A DNA stretch of 64,000 nt from Bartonella sp. ML70XJBT.G (GTDB lineage: Bacteria; Pseudomonadota; Alphaproteobacteria; Rhizobiales; Rhizobiaceae). Below are positions 1-10,769 of the stretch, in pieces; positions within the stretch are counted from its first letter, which is position 1, and each line of letters begins with the position of its first letter. The stretch covers positions 115,158-179,157 of the forward strand of contig NZ_JAQITA010000003.1 of NCBI RefSeq assembly GCF_028618575.1, given 5' to 3'. The notes under the pieces are model-generated. The model ran no database searches. It was not told the origin of the DNA and saw only the letters and a program-made list of their open reading frames with translations. The position numbers and the translations under genes were made by a program.

Positions 1-1
1 T

Positions 2-256
2 AAGCAAGTGGGACCGTGGCTTAATATTCTCGATCATAAATTTGACCTGCATTTACTCGTTTCTGGTATTGAAAAAGTATGGTGTGTTCGTAAACCTACC
101 AGTGATGGTTCTGTCAGTTCACTTGAAATTTTCGATAAAAATGGTGAGATGATTGTTCAATTCTTTGGTAAGCGCAAGGAGGGACAAAAAGAACGTGAGG
201 ATTGGCGCTCATTATTGGATAGTTTGCCCTCATGTCAAGAAGCAATAATCGCGTAG
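2..256 (+). CDS. hemS: Hemin-degrading/transport factor HemS, C-terminal end (partial)
   Basis: The reading frame is open from the first bases of the window, so only the last ~84 residues are present. They fit the C-terminal half of the HemS/ChuS/HmuS family (hydrophobic start, FDLHLL strand, then a segment with LEIFDKNGEMIVQFFGKRKE), cytoplasmic proteins that bind incoming heme and release its iron. The stop lies 16 bp before hutB, consistent with one hemin-uptake operon (hemS-hutB-hutC-hmuV). The upstream TonB-dependent receptor and tonB expected for the Bartonella hut locus are outside the window. The family call rests on the short C-terminus plus the context. Confidence 0.8.
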   Translation, partial: KQVGPWLNILDHKFDLHLLVSGIEKVWCVRKPTSDGSVSSLEIFDKNGEMIVQFFGKRKEGQKEREDWRSLLDSLPSCQEAIIA

Positions 257-272
257 GAAGGTAAAATCAAAA

Positions 273-1166
273 ATGATTATACTTTTTTTACGGAGATACC
301 TAAGTATTTTGATACTGCTTTGTTTTTCTGTTTTTTCTCACACAGTCATCGCTGAACCTACAACGCACTTTTCTGAAAATGCAAAAATTGTTTCTATTGG
401 TGGTTCTCTTACAGAAATCGTTTACGCGTTGGGAGCTCAAAATCAACTTGTGGCTCGTGATAGTACAAGCGTTTATCCGCAAGAAGCACTTAAACTTCCT
501 GTCCTTGGATATATGCGTGCTTTATCACCTGAAGGCGTTCTCTCTCTTGCTCCAGAAGGCATATTGCTTATTGAAGGAAGCGGTCCTGCTTCAACAATTG
601 ATATTCTTAAAAAAACTTCTATCCCTATAGTGATTGTACCAGAAAACTATTCTCGTGAAAGTGTGATAGAAAAGGTTCGCATCGTTGGCAAAGCCATTCA
701 TCGTGAAAAACAAGCTGCTGCATTAATTGAAAAAATAAGCCGTGATTTTGTAGATAACGATACACTTTTAGCAAAAGTAACAAAACCAAAGCGTGTCCTT
801 TTTGTTCTATCTGTACAAAATGACCGCGTGATGGCATCTGGGATAGATACAGCTGCCGATGGTATGATAAAGCTTTCAGGTGGTATCAATGCTATTACCG
901 ATTATAAAGGATATAAGCTGCTCAATGGTGAAGCATTATTAAAAGCAAACCCTGATGTTATCATACTTGTAAAGCATGGTGGAAAATCGACTAACATTGA
1001 AAAGATTTTAGCTATACCAGCAGTTCAAGCAACGACTGCCGCGAAAAATCATGCAATCGCACAGATGGATCTTATGTATCTTTTAGGATTTGGTCCGCGG
1101 ACTGCAGAGGCATCAAGAGAACTTATTAATATACTCTATGATGTAAAACAAAATGGTAAGAGCTGA
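273..1166 (+). CDS. hutB: Periplasmic hemin-binding protein HutB (HmuT-like)
   Basis: A 297-residue substrate-binding protein of a hemin ABC importer. Residues 1-27 form a signal peptide (basic start, hydrophobic core, likely cleavage after VIA before EPTT). The mature part starts with IVSIGGSLTEIVYALGA and ARDSTSVYP, the hallmark of HmuT/PhuT hemin-binding proteins, followed by the long linker helix of class III binding proteins and a C-terminal lobe ending around residue 290. It would deliver hemin from the outer-membrane receptor to HutC/HmuV. Its stop overlaps the hutC start by one base (TGATG), indicating translational coupling. Confidence 0.93.
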   Translation: MIILFLRRYLSILILLCFSVFSHTVIAEPTTHFSENAKIVSIGGSLTEIVYALGAQNQLVARDSTSVYPQEALKLPVLGYMRALSPEGVLSLAPEGILLIEGSGPASTIDILKKTSIPIVIVPENYSRESVIEKVRIVGKAIHREKQAAALIEKISRDFVDNDTLLAKVTKPKRVLFVLSVQNDRVMASGIDTAADGMIKLSGGINAITDYKGYKLLNGEALLKANPDVIILVKHGGKSTNIEKILAIPAVQATTAAKNHAIAQMDLMYLLGFGPRTAEASRELINILYDVKQNGKS

Positions 1167-2269
1167 TGGAAACGTTAGAGAATACATCCATAATGTATGC
1201 ACCTGAGACAAAAGAAAGCAAAAAAATCAACCATACAAATTTGAGAAAGATTGTTTTACTAGGTCTTATTATATTCCTTCTCTTAAGTATTTTGGGTGGA
1301 CTTTTGAATGGAGCTTCAAAGGTTTCTCTTTTTAATTTCCTTGATATTATGCTTACACAAGACTTTTCAGTAAGCAGTAAAACGCGTGATTATCTCATAT
1401 TTGTTGATATTAGACTTCCCCGTGTTATCTTAGGGTTATTGATTGGAGCATCTTTAGCTGTTTCTGGTGTTCTCATGCAGGGACTCTTCCGTAACCCTCT
1501 TGCAGATCCTGGAATTGTAGGTGTATCAGCAGGTGCGGGTCTTGGTGCTGTTTTGGCAATTGTTATCGGTCTTGCCTTCCCTGTTTCATTGGCACCTTTT
1601 TTAGAGCCTTATAAAGTTATCATAGGTGCCTTTTGTGGCGGACTTCTCTCAACAATTGTTCTTTATACAATAGCAACGCATCATAGTTGTACCTCTATTG
1701 CAACCATGCTTCTTGCCGGTATCGCTCTTGGTGCTTTAAGCGGTGCTGTTGTTGGGACATTGCTCTTTATCGCAAATGACCAACAATTACGTGATATTAC
1801 CTTTTGGAATCTTGGTTCTCTTGCGGGTGCAACATGGCTAAAAGTTTGGCTTGTTCTTCCTTTTATCTGTGTTGGTCTGCTGTTTGCTCCCCTTTTATCA
1901 CGCGCACTTAATGCTCTTGCACTTGGAGAAGCCGTTGCTGGTCATATTGGTTTCCATATCCAGCGCGTTAAAAATATTGCTATTTTCCTTGTTGCTCTCA
2001 TGTGTGGCAGTGCTGTTGCTGTCAGTGGTGGTATTGGTTTTATTGGTATTGTTGTTCCACATATTTTACGTCAACTCATTGGTCCAGATCACCGCTACCT
2101 CATTCCTTGTTCTGCCCTTTTGGGGGCAGCATTGCTTATTTTTGCTGATACCTTTGCGCGTTTAATTGTTGCTCCAGCAGAATTGCCCATTGGAATCGTG
2201 ACAGCACTTGTTGGTGCTCCTTTTTTCCTGTGGATCCTTATACGCAAACGAGGAGCAAATTTTTCATGA
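1166..2269 (+). CDS. hutC: Hemin ABC transporter permease HutC (FecCD family)
   Basis: A 367-residue inner-membrane permease with about ten hydrophobic segments. A cytoplasmic N-terminal tail of ~25 residues precedes the first helix. The FecCD/BtuC signature is visible (RLPRVILGLLIGASLAVSG, then GLFRNPLADPGIVGVSAGAG near residues 85-130), as is the conserved GGIGFIGIVVPHILR near residue 290, which in BtuC-type permeases lies next to the ATPase-coupling region. It forms the membrane channel moving hemin from HutB into the cytoplasm, powered by HmuV. The start overlaps hutB by one base and the stop overlaps the hmuV start (ATGA). Confidence 0.94.
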   Translation: METLENTSIMYAPETKESKKINHTNLRKIVLLGLIIFLLLSILGGLLNGASKVSLFNFLDIMLTQDFSVSSKTRDYLIFVDIRLPRVILGLLIGASLAVSGVLMQGLFRNPLADPGIVGVSAGAGLGAVLAIVIGLAFPVSLAPFLEPYKVIIGAFCGGLLSTIVLYTIATHHSCTSIATMLLAGIALGALSGAVVGTLLFIANDQQLRDITFWNLGSLAGATWLKVWLVLPFICVGLLFAPLLSRALNALALGEAVAGHIGFHIQRVKNIAIFLVALMCGSAVAVSGGIGFIGIVVPHILRQLIGPDHRYLIPCSALLGAALLIFADTFARLIVAPAELPIGIVTALVGAPFFLWILIRKRGANFS

Positions 2270-3060
2270 TTGAAGCAACACATATTTGCGTTCAACGCGG
2301 AAAAAAACAGATTCTCAACCACATCAATTTGCAAGCCCAAAATGGTGCTCTCACTGTTATTATCGGTCCCAATGGATCTGGGAAGAGTACTTTTATTAAG
2401 GCATTGAGTGGAGAAATTCCCTACAGTGGAAAAATGACTTTAAATGGTCATGATGTTCGCCAAACAAAAACGTCTGAAATGGCAAGAATGCGTGCAGTGT
2501 TACCACAATCAACAGTGCTCGTCTTTCCATTCTTAGTTCATGAAGTGGTTGCACTTGGTCTCTCTGTAAACCAATGTACTCTTTCCAAAACCGAATTGCA
2601 AAGTCTTACCCAAAAAGCTTTAGACCGTGTTGGTCTTGCTGACTATAGTACACGATATTATCATCAATTATCGGGAGGGGAGCAGGCTAGAGTGCAACTG
2701 GCGCGTGTCCTTTGTCAAGTATGGGAACCCGTTTCTTGTGGGATTCCTCGTTGGATGATCTTAGATGAACCTATTGCAAGCCTCGATATTCAACATCAAA
2801 TTGTCGTTATGGATATTGCCAAGAATTTTGCCCGTTGTGGTGGTGGCGTTCTTGCTGTCCTGCACGATCTCAATCTTGCCGCGCATTATGCAGATAAAAT
2901 GGTATTGCTAAAGCAAGGAGAAATTCATTGCGAAGGAAGTGTCTCTACTGTTTTGACAACACAACATCTGCGTGATGTTTATCACTGTGCTTTAAACGTT
3001 TCTGAATTGCCTAAAGCAGATGTGCCGTTCATACTCCCTCAAACTGCATCCTGTCTATAA
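2266..3060 (+). CDS. hmuV: Hemin ABC transporter ATP-binding protein HmuV
   Basis: A 264-residue ATPase that energises hemin import with HutC. Visible motifs are Walker A GPNGSGKST (about residue 37), the ABC signature LSGGEQARVQLARVL, Walker B WMILDEP with the following D-loop SLD, and the switch histidine in AVLHDLN. I chose ATG 2266, which overlaps the hutC stop as ATGA and has a GAGGAG ribosome site at ~2250-2255; a frame-open extension upstream to 2230 lies inside hutC and is unlikely to be used. It is the last gene of the hemin operon. Confidence 0.94.
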   Translation: MIEATHICVQRGKKQILNHINLQAQNGALTVIIGPNGSGKSTFIKALSGEIPYSGKMTLNGHDVRQTKTSEMARMRAVLPQSTVLVFPFLVHEVVALGLSVNQCTLSKTELQSLTQKALDRVGLADYSTRYYHQLSGGEQARVQLARVLCQVWEPVSCGIPRWMILDEPIASLDIQHQIVVMDIAKNFARCGGGVLAVLHDLNLAAHYADKMVLLKQGEIHCEGSVSTVLTTQHLRDVYHCALNVSELPKADVPFILPQTASCL

Positions 3061-6154
<3,094 letters not shown>

Positions 6155-6158
6155 ACAG

Positions 6159-7109
6159 TTGAAAAACATTCTTATCAAAGGTGCAGGTGTAGGGGGATTA
6201 ACAGCTGCCTGTATGTTACAACAAAGAGGGGTTGCTGTTACTCTAGCAGCTCCCGCTGATTCTCCTATAGGGACTGCCAGTTGGTATGCGGGAGGAATGC
6301 TCGCACCTTACTGTGAAAGAGAAAATGCTGCACAAATTGTTGAAGATCTTGGCATACAAGCCATAGAATGGTGGCATAAAACGCTTCCTCATCTTGTTAT
6401 ACAAAAGGGTACTTTAGTGGTTGCACCAGCACGAGATAAGGGAGAACTTGAACGATTTTCAGCGCGTACACATTGCCATAAAATTCTAAATGGTGAAGAA
6501 ATAGCACATCTTGAGCCAGATCTTGCAGAACGTTTTAATAACGCACTTTTTTATGAAAATGAAGCACATCTTGATCCCCGTAAAGCACTTATCACGTTAA
6601 AAGAAGATCTTGTAAAAAATGGCACATGTTTTGTTGATGTAAAAACATCTGAAACAGATTTTGATCTTATCATTGATGCAACTGGAATAGCACGTTTAGG
6701 AAAAGACAAAAAGTTACGCGGCGTACGTGGTGAAATGCTTCTCGTACGTAGCAGAGATATTAAAATTTCTCGTCCAATTCGTCTCCTTCATCCACGGTTT
6801 CCTCTCTATATTGTGCCGCGGCAAGATAATATTTTTATGATTGGTGCAACAATGATTGAGAGTGACTTTGATGGTGCCATTTCGGTAAGATCAATGATGG
6901 AATTGCTCAATGCAGCTTATACCTTGCATCCTGCTTTTGCTGAAGCCGAAATTATTGAAACTGGTGTTGGTGTACGACCATGTTATCCTGATAACTTCCC
7001 TTCTGTATGCAAACATGGTAATCGTATTTTTATTAATGGATTTTATAGACACGGTTTTCTTTTGTCTCCAGAAATGGCAAAACGCACGGTGAAATTGGCA
7101 TTGGAATAA
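6159..7109 (+). CDS. thiO: Glycine oxidase ThiO (FAD-dependent)
   Basis: A 316-residue FAD amino-acid oxidase that makes the iminoacetate (dehydroglycine) used by ThiG. The FAD-binding GAGVGG motif is at the extreme N-terminus. WYAGGMLAPYCE and the C-terminal GVRPCYPDNFPSV and INGFYRHGFLLSPEMA match the DAO/ThiO family. The best start is TTG 6159, 4 bp after the thiC stop with AGAGAG upstream; a longer frame reaching 5805 lies inside thiC in another frame and is not real. The presence of ThiO and absence of ThiH indicates the oxygen-dependent route to the thiazole. Confidence 0.92.
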   Translation: MKNILIKGAGVGGLTAACMLQQRGVAVTLAAPADSPIGTASWYAGGMLAPYCERENAAQIVEDLGIQAIEWWHKTLPHLVIQKGTLVVAPARDKGELERFSARTHCHKILNGEEIAHLEPDLAERFNNALFYENEAHLDPRKALITLKEDLVKNGTCFVDVKTSETDFDLIIDATGIARLGKDKKLRGVRGEMLLVRSRDIKISRPIRLLHPRFPLYIVPRQDNIFMIGATMIESDFDGAISVRSMMELLNAAYTLHPAFAEAEIIETGVGVRPCYPDNFPSVCKHGNRIFINGFYRHGFLLSPEMAKRTVKLALE

Positions 7110-7112
7110 AAC

Positions 7113-7310
7113 ATGCAAATATTTGTCAATGGTGAAACAGTTCAAACAGAAGTTACCACTCTCAATCTTTTACTTGAAGAATTGGGTTATGAAGGGAATT
7201 GGCTTGCTACGGCTGTTAATGCAGAAGTTGTTCCCGTGAGTGAGCGAAGCAAATTTCTCTTGCATGAAGGTGATAAAATTGAAATTTTAAGCCCAATGCA
7301 AGGAGGCTAA
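7113..7310 (+). CDS. thiS: Sulfur carrier protein ThiS
   Basis: A 65-residue ubiquitin-fold protein that carries sulfur as a C-terminal thiocarboxylate to ThiG. The N-terminus MQIFVNGE and the C-terminus EILSPMQGG, ending in the essential Gly-Gly, are typical, as is the length. It starts 3 bp after thiO and ends 4 bp before thiG. No thiF or other activating enzyme is in this window, so activation must use an enzyme encoded elsewhere. Confidence 0.95.
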   Translation: MQIFVNGETVQTEVTTLNLLLEELGYEGNWLATAVNAEVVPVSERSKFLLHEGDKIEILSPMQGG

Positions 7311-7314
7311 AACG

Positions 7315-8088
7315 ATGCTGAATCTTTATGGACGTCAATTCTCTTCTCGTCTTATGTTAGGTACAGCACAATATCCCTCACCCGCAATCCTTCGTGATGC
7401 TATTTGTAAATCGGGTACAGAAATTGTAACAGTTTCATTGCGCCGAGAAACAGCCGGTGGCAAACAAGGGGGACAATTTTGGCAATTTCTGATAGAACTG
7501 GATATAACAGTGCTTCCTAATACTGCTGGTTGTTACACTGTTAAAGAAGCTGTTACAACGGCAAAACTTGCACGAGATCTCTTTAAAACCTCTTGGATTA
7601 AACTCGAAATTATCGGCAATCCCGATACTTTACAGCCAAATGTCTTTTCCCTCATCGAAGCAGCGCAAATTTTAAACAGTGAAGGTTTTAAAGTTTTTGC
7701 CTATACAACCGATGATCTTATTGTTGCTGAAAAACTTCTCGACATTGGATGCCAAGTTATTATGCCTTGGTGTGCTCCTATTGGATCTGCCAAAGGTCCT
7801 CAAAATACTGATGGACTACGTTCTATTCGTGCCTACCTTCCTGATGTTACACTTGTTATTGATGCCGGCATTGGGCGCCCATCACATGCTAGTGTTGCTA
7901 TGGAACTTGGATATGATGCAGTGCTTCTTAACACCGCGGTTGCTAAAGCAGGTGATCCTGTCTTAATGGCTGAAGCATTTTCTAAAGCAGTTCAGGCAGG
8001 ACGTCAGGGATATAAAGCCGGACTTCTCGAAGCACGCAATGTCGCAGTTCCTTCAACACCCGTTATTGGAAAAGCCGTCTTTTCATGA
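7315..8088 (+). CDS. thiG: Thiazole synthase ThiG
   Basis: A 257-residue TIM-barrel enzyme forming the thiazole phosphate of thiamine from 1-deoxyxylulose 5-phosphate, ThiS-thiocarboxylate and dehydroglycine. The N-terminal [18 protein letters not shown], the Schiff-base lysine in WIKLEIIG (about residue 102), [12 protein letters not shown], and the phosphate-binding [10 protein letters not shown] and [10 protein letters not shown] are all present. Length matches the family. The stop overlaps the thiE start (ATGA), so the two are translationally coupled. Confidence 0.96.
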   Translation: MLNLYGRQFSSRLMLGTAQYPSPAILRDAICKSGTEIVTVSLRRETAGGKQGGQFWQFLIELDITVLPNTAGCYTVKEAVTTAKLARDLFKTSWIKLEIIGNPDTLQPNVFSLIEAAQILNSEGFKVFAYTTDDLIVAEKLLDIGCQVIMPWCAPIGSAKGPQNTDGLRSIRAYLPDVTLVIDAGIGRPSHASVAMELGYDAVLLNTAVAKAGDPVLMAEAFSKAVQAGRQGYKAGLLEARNVAVPSTPVIGKAVFS

Positions 8089-8690
8089 AACTGGATCCAT
8101 TTTATCTCATTGTTGACAATGCGAATTGGGTTGAGCGTTTGGTTCCCCTTGGCATCAAACTCATACAGTTGCGTATGAAAAATGAAAATCTTGAGACAAT
8201 CATTCAACATATTAGGCGTGCAAAAAACATATGTGATAAATGGGGAGCACAACTCATTATTAATGATTATTGGACAATAGCTATTGATGAAAAATGCCAT
8301 TTTATTCATCTTGGGCAAGAAGACTTAAGCAATGCTGACCTTGCCGCAATTCGTAAAAATGGTATAAAGTTTGGTCTTAGTACCCATGATAACCGAGAAT
8401 TGGACATCGCACTTTCTGTTCATCCTGATTATATCGCTCTTGGTCCTATTTACCCAACAATTTTAAAAGAAATGAAATGGAAGCCTCAAGGATTAGAAAA
8501 AATCAAACAATGGAAACAGCGGATTGGTACTTTACCTTTAGTGGGCATTGGCGGATTAACACCAGAACGCGCGGTTGGTGTTTTGAAAGCAGGGGCCAAT
8601 AGTGCTGCTGTTGTCACCGATATTATCCTCCATAAAAAACCTGAACAGCGTGTAAAGCAATGGATAAAGGTGACACAAGCATGGCGTTAA
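8085..8690 (+). CDS. thiE: Thiamine-phosphate synthase ThiE
   Basis: A 201-residue TIM-barrel enzyme that joins HMP-pyrophosphate and thiazole phosphate to thiamine phosphate. Visible motifs are [18 protein letters not shown] (the diphosphate-binding N-D pair), [27 protein letters not shown] and [10 protein letters not shown] near the C-terminus. It overlaps thiG by 4 bp and thiD by 10 bp. The linker after GPIYPT differs from the common TxTK motif, so the protein may belong to a divergent ThiE branch. Confidence 0.9.
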   Translation: MKLDPFYLIVDNANWVERLVPLGIKLIQLRMKNENLETIIQHIRRAKNICDKWGAQLIINDYWTIAIDEKCHFIHLGQEDLSNADLAAIRKNGIKFGLSTHDNRELDIALSVHPDYIALGPIYPTILKEMKWKPQGLEKIKQWKQRIGTLPLVGIGGLTPERAVGVLKAGANSAAVVTDIILHKKPEQRVKQWIKVTQAWR

Positions 8691-9439
8691 AGCCTTCTAT
8701 TCTTATTGTGGCAGGCACCGATCCAACGGGAGGGGCTGGCATTGTCCGTGATATAGAAACAGCAACACATTTTCACGTAAAAGCCAATTTAGCCATTACC
8801 TGTGTTAACGTCCAAGATGATAATCACGTTGCTGAAATTGTTCCAATGAGTGAAAGACTTATTGCCGCACAAATGCGCCGTGCTCTAGAAGCCCATCCAA
8901 TCCGTGCAATAAAAATCGGCATGACAGGAACAAAAGCAATTATAGCGGCAATCTGTAACGTCCTCGAAGACTATCCCCATATTCCTGTTATTTTTGATCC
9001 TGTACTTGTTGCCTCATCAGGAGGACAATTAACAACGGAAAAAATTATAGACGTTATGATCAATAGACTTCTCCCTCACGTTGATCTTTTAACACCTAAT
9101 AGAGAAGAACTTGCTCTTCTTAGCCAAAGCCCATTGGCATCTCATGATCAGCAAGCAATACACCAAGCAAAAAAAATTCTGTCGTTTGGACCATGCTCTC
9201 TTTTGATAAAAGGTGGACATGCCAATGGTCCCCTTGCAACGGATAGCTTCATTGATAAAAATGCTATCATCAATATTTCTACCCCGCGCCTAACAGGCAC
9301 AATGCGTGGAACAGGTTGTATCCTTTCAAGTGCTATTGCGGCACAATTGGCATTAAATGAATCTATGACTCAAGCCATAAAAAATGCAAAAGCATATATT
9401 CACACATTACTGTTAAATCATCATCAGAAATATTCTTAA
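8681..9439 (+). CDS. thiD: Hydroxymethylpyrimidine/phosphomethylpyrimidine kinase ThiD
   Basis: A 252-residue ribokinase-family enzyme phosphorylating HMP and HMP-P. Visible motifs are AGTDPTGGAGI at the N-terminus, the DPVLVASSG segment, LTPNREEL, LIKGGH and the anion-hole MRGTGCILSSAIAA. I chose ATG 8681, which overlaps the thiE stop; a GTG-type extension to 8660 lies inside thiE. It is the last gene of the thiamine operon, so the cluster provides pyrimidine synthesis and kinase, thiazole synthesis and coupling, but not ThiL or ThiF. Confidence 0.95.
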   Translation: MALKPSILIVAGTDPTGGAGIVRDIETATHFHVKANLAITCVNVQDDNHVAEIVPMSERLIAAQMRRALEAHPIRAIKIGMTGTKAIIAAICNVLEDYPHIPVIFDPVLVASSGGQLTTEKIIDVMINRLLPHVDLLTPNREELALLSQSPLASHDQQAIHQAKKILSFGPCSLLIKGGHANGPLATDSFIDKNAIINISTPRLTGTMRGTGCILSSAIAAQLALNESMTQAIKNAKAYIHTLLLNHHQKYS

Positions 9440-9863
9440 AATTTAGTATGTTGTCATAATCTATTGCTCACTTTTACATTTTATATAGATTGTTTTTTAT
9501 AAATATATCCGTAGAGATACTGAATTATTTCTGTTAAGAAAAAAGCATAATTTATTTTTGATTAAAGTCTAAGAATAACAATGTAAGAATTCTTTTATGA
9601 GCTTACAAAGCTATATTGCTACGGTCTGAATTTATACCCCTTGCATTCAGTAAAGAAATAGTACAAAGTATTCTAGTTGTCTTAACTGATAAGATAACCC
9701 ATTAAAAATGCACAAAACTGCGAGCTTCCCTATTTTAGAGTTTTTCTTTTTTGTCAAAAAAAGGCTAGCATTGTTTCAGATGTAAATTTACGAAAGAGCA
9801 CATCAAAAGCTTGAAGAATAAGGTCGTCTGGTCTCTTGTTGATGGATCATTAGAAGTGGTAAA
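9440..9863. other. Intergenic region after thiD; nothing recognised
   Basis: 424 bp of AT-rich sequence with no convincing reading frame, hairpin terminator or known repeat. The promoter of the downstream DNA glycosylase gene presumably lies near its right end, but I cannot point to a convincing -35/-10 pair. Confidence 0.4.
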
Positions 9864-10691
9864 ATGCTAAATCAAACATCGTATTCAATCTCATATGAAG
9901 AGCTTTTAAGCTTTTATAAAGAAAGTGGCGCGGATGCTGTTTTAACAGATTCACCTATTGATCGCTTTCATCAATCTGCCTGCTTAGAAAAAAAAGCGAC
10001 ACAAGCAGTAAATGTTTCTCATAATCAACAAACATCACCAACGATTACGTTAGAAAAACAGCCACTGCTTCACCCCAGTATTCTGCAAGGTAAACTTTCC
10101 GCTATAGAAAGTGCAAAAAGTGCAAACACACTTGACGAACTAAAATCCGCTCTCCTCGCATTTAATGGCTGCTCATTAAAATTAACAGCAAAAAATACCT
10201 GTTTTTCAGATGGAACAGCAGGGAGCCCGCTTATGCTCATAGGAGAAGCACCAGGACGAGAGGAAGATATACAAGGACTTCCTTTTGTCGGAAAAGCCGG
10301 AATGTTACTCAATAAAATCCTCGCATCAATTGGCTTAACAAGAAATGATGTTTACATAGCCAACACTCTTCCCTGGCGTCCACCAGGAAATCGCACACCA
10401 ACACCAAGAGAAGTCACGTTATGCCGCCCTTTTATTGAACGACAAATTCATTTAGCTAAACCTCGTATTCTTGTCGCACTTGGAGGCGTTGCCACACAAT
10501 TTTTAACAGGCGCGCAAAATGGAATTGTTCGTACTCGAGGCAAATGGCACAGCTATGAGAGCGAAGACAACATAAAAATCCCTGTTATGCCAACCTTTCA
10601 TCCTGCTTATCTTCTCCGAACCCCTAGTCAAAAAAAACTTACATGGATAGACTTTTTAGAAGTAAAAAATCGCTTAGATAGCCTTTTGTAA
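9864..10691 (+). CDS. Uracil-DNA glycosylase, family 4-like
   Basis: A 275-residue base-excision-repair glycosylase. After a poorly conserved N-terminal region (residues 1-85), the catalytic domain shows FNGCSLKLTA, LIGEAPGREEDIQGLPFVG (motif 1 with the family-4 GEAPG), YIANTLPWRPPGNRTP and the C-terminal motif HPAYLLR. This layout (long N-terminal arm, one Cys in FNGC) is that of alphaproteobacterial family-4-type UDGs, where the iron-sulfur ligands are only partly obvious. It removes uracil arising from cytosine deamination. It is followed by pepN on the same strand after 78 bp. Confidence 0.9.
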   Translation: MLNQTSYSISYEELLSFYKESGADAVLTDSPIDRFHQSACLEKKATQAVNVSHNQQTSPTITLEKQPLLHPSILQGKLSAIESAKSANTLDELKSALLAFNGCSLKLTAKNTCFSDGTAGSPLMLIGEAPGREEDIQGLPFVGKAGMLLNKILASIGLTRNDVYIANTLPWRPPGNRTPTPREVTLCRPFIERQIHLAKPRILVALGGVATQFLTGAQNGIVRTRGKWHSYESEDNIKIPVMPTFHPAYLLRTPSQKKLTWIDFLEVKNRLDSLL

Positions 10692-10769
10692 CCCCTTAAG
10701 CTTTACCTTGTCTTAAAACATCAACATTTTTTCAGTTCTTTCACTTTAAAAATACAGTCAGGAAAAATT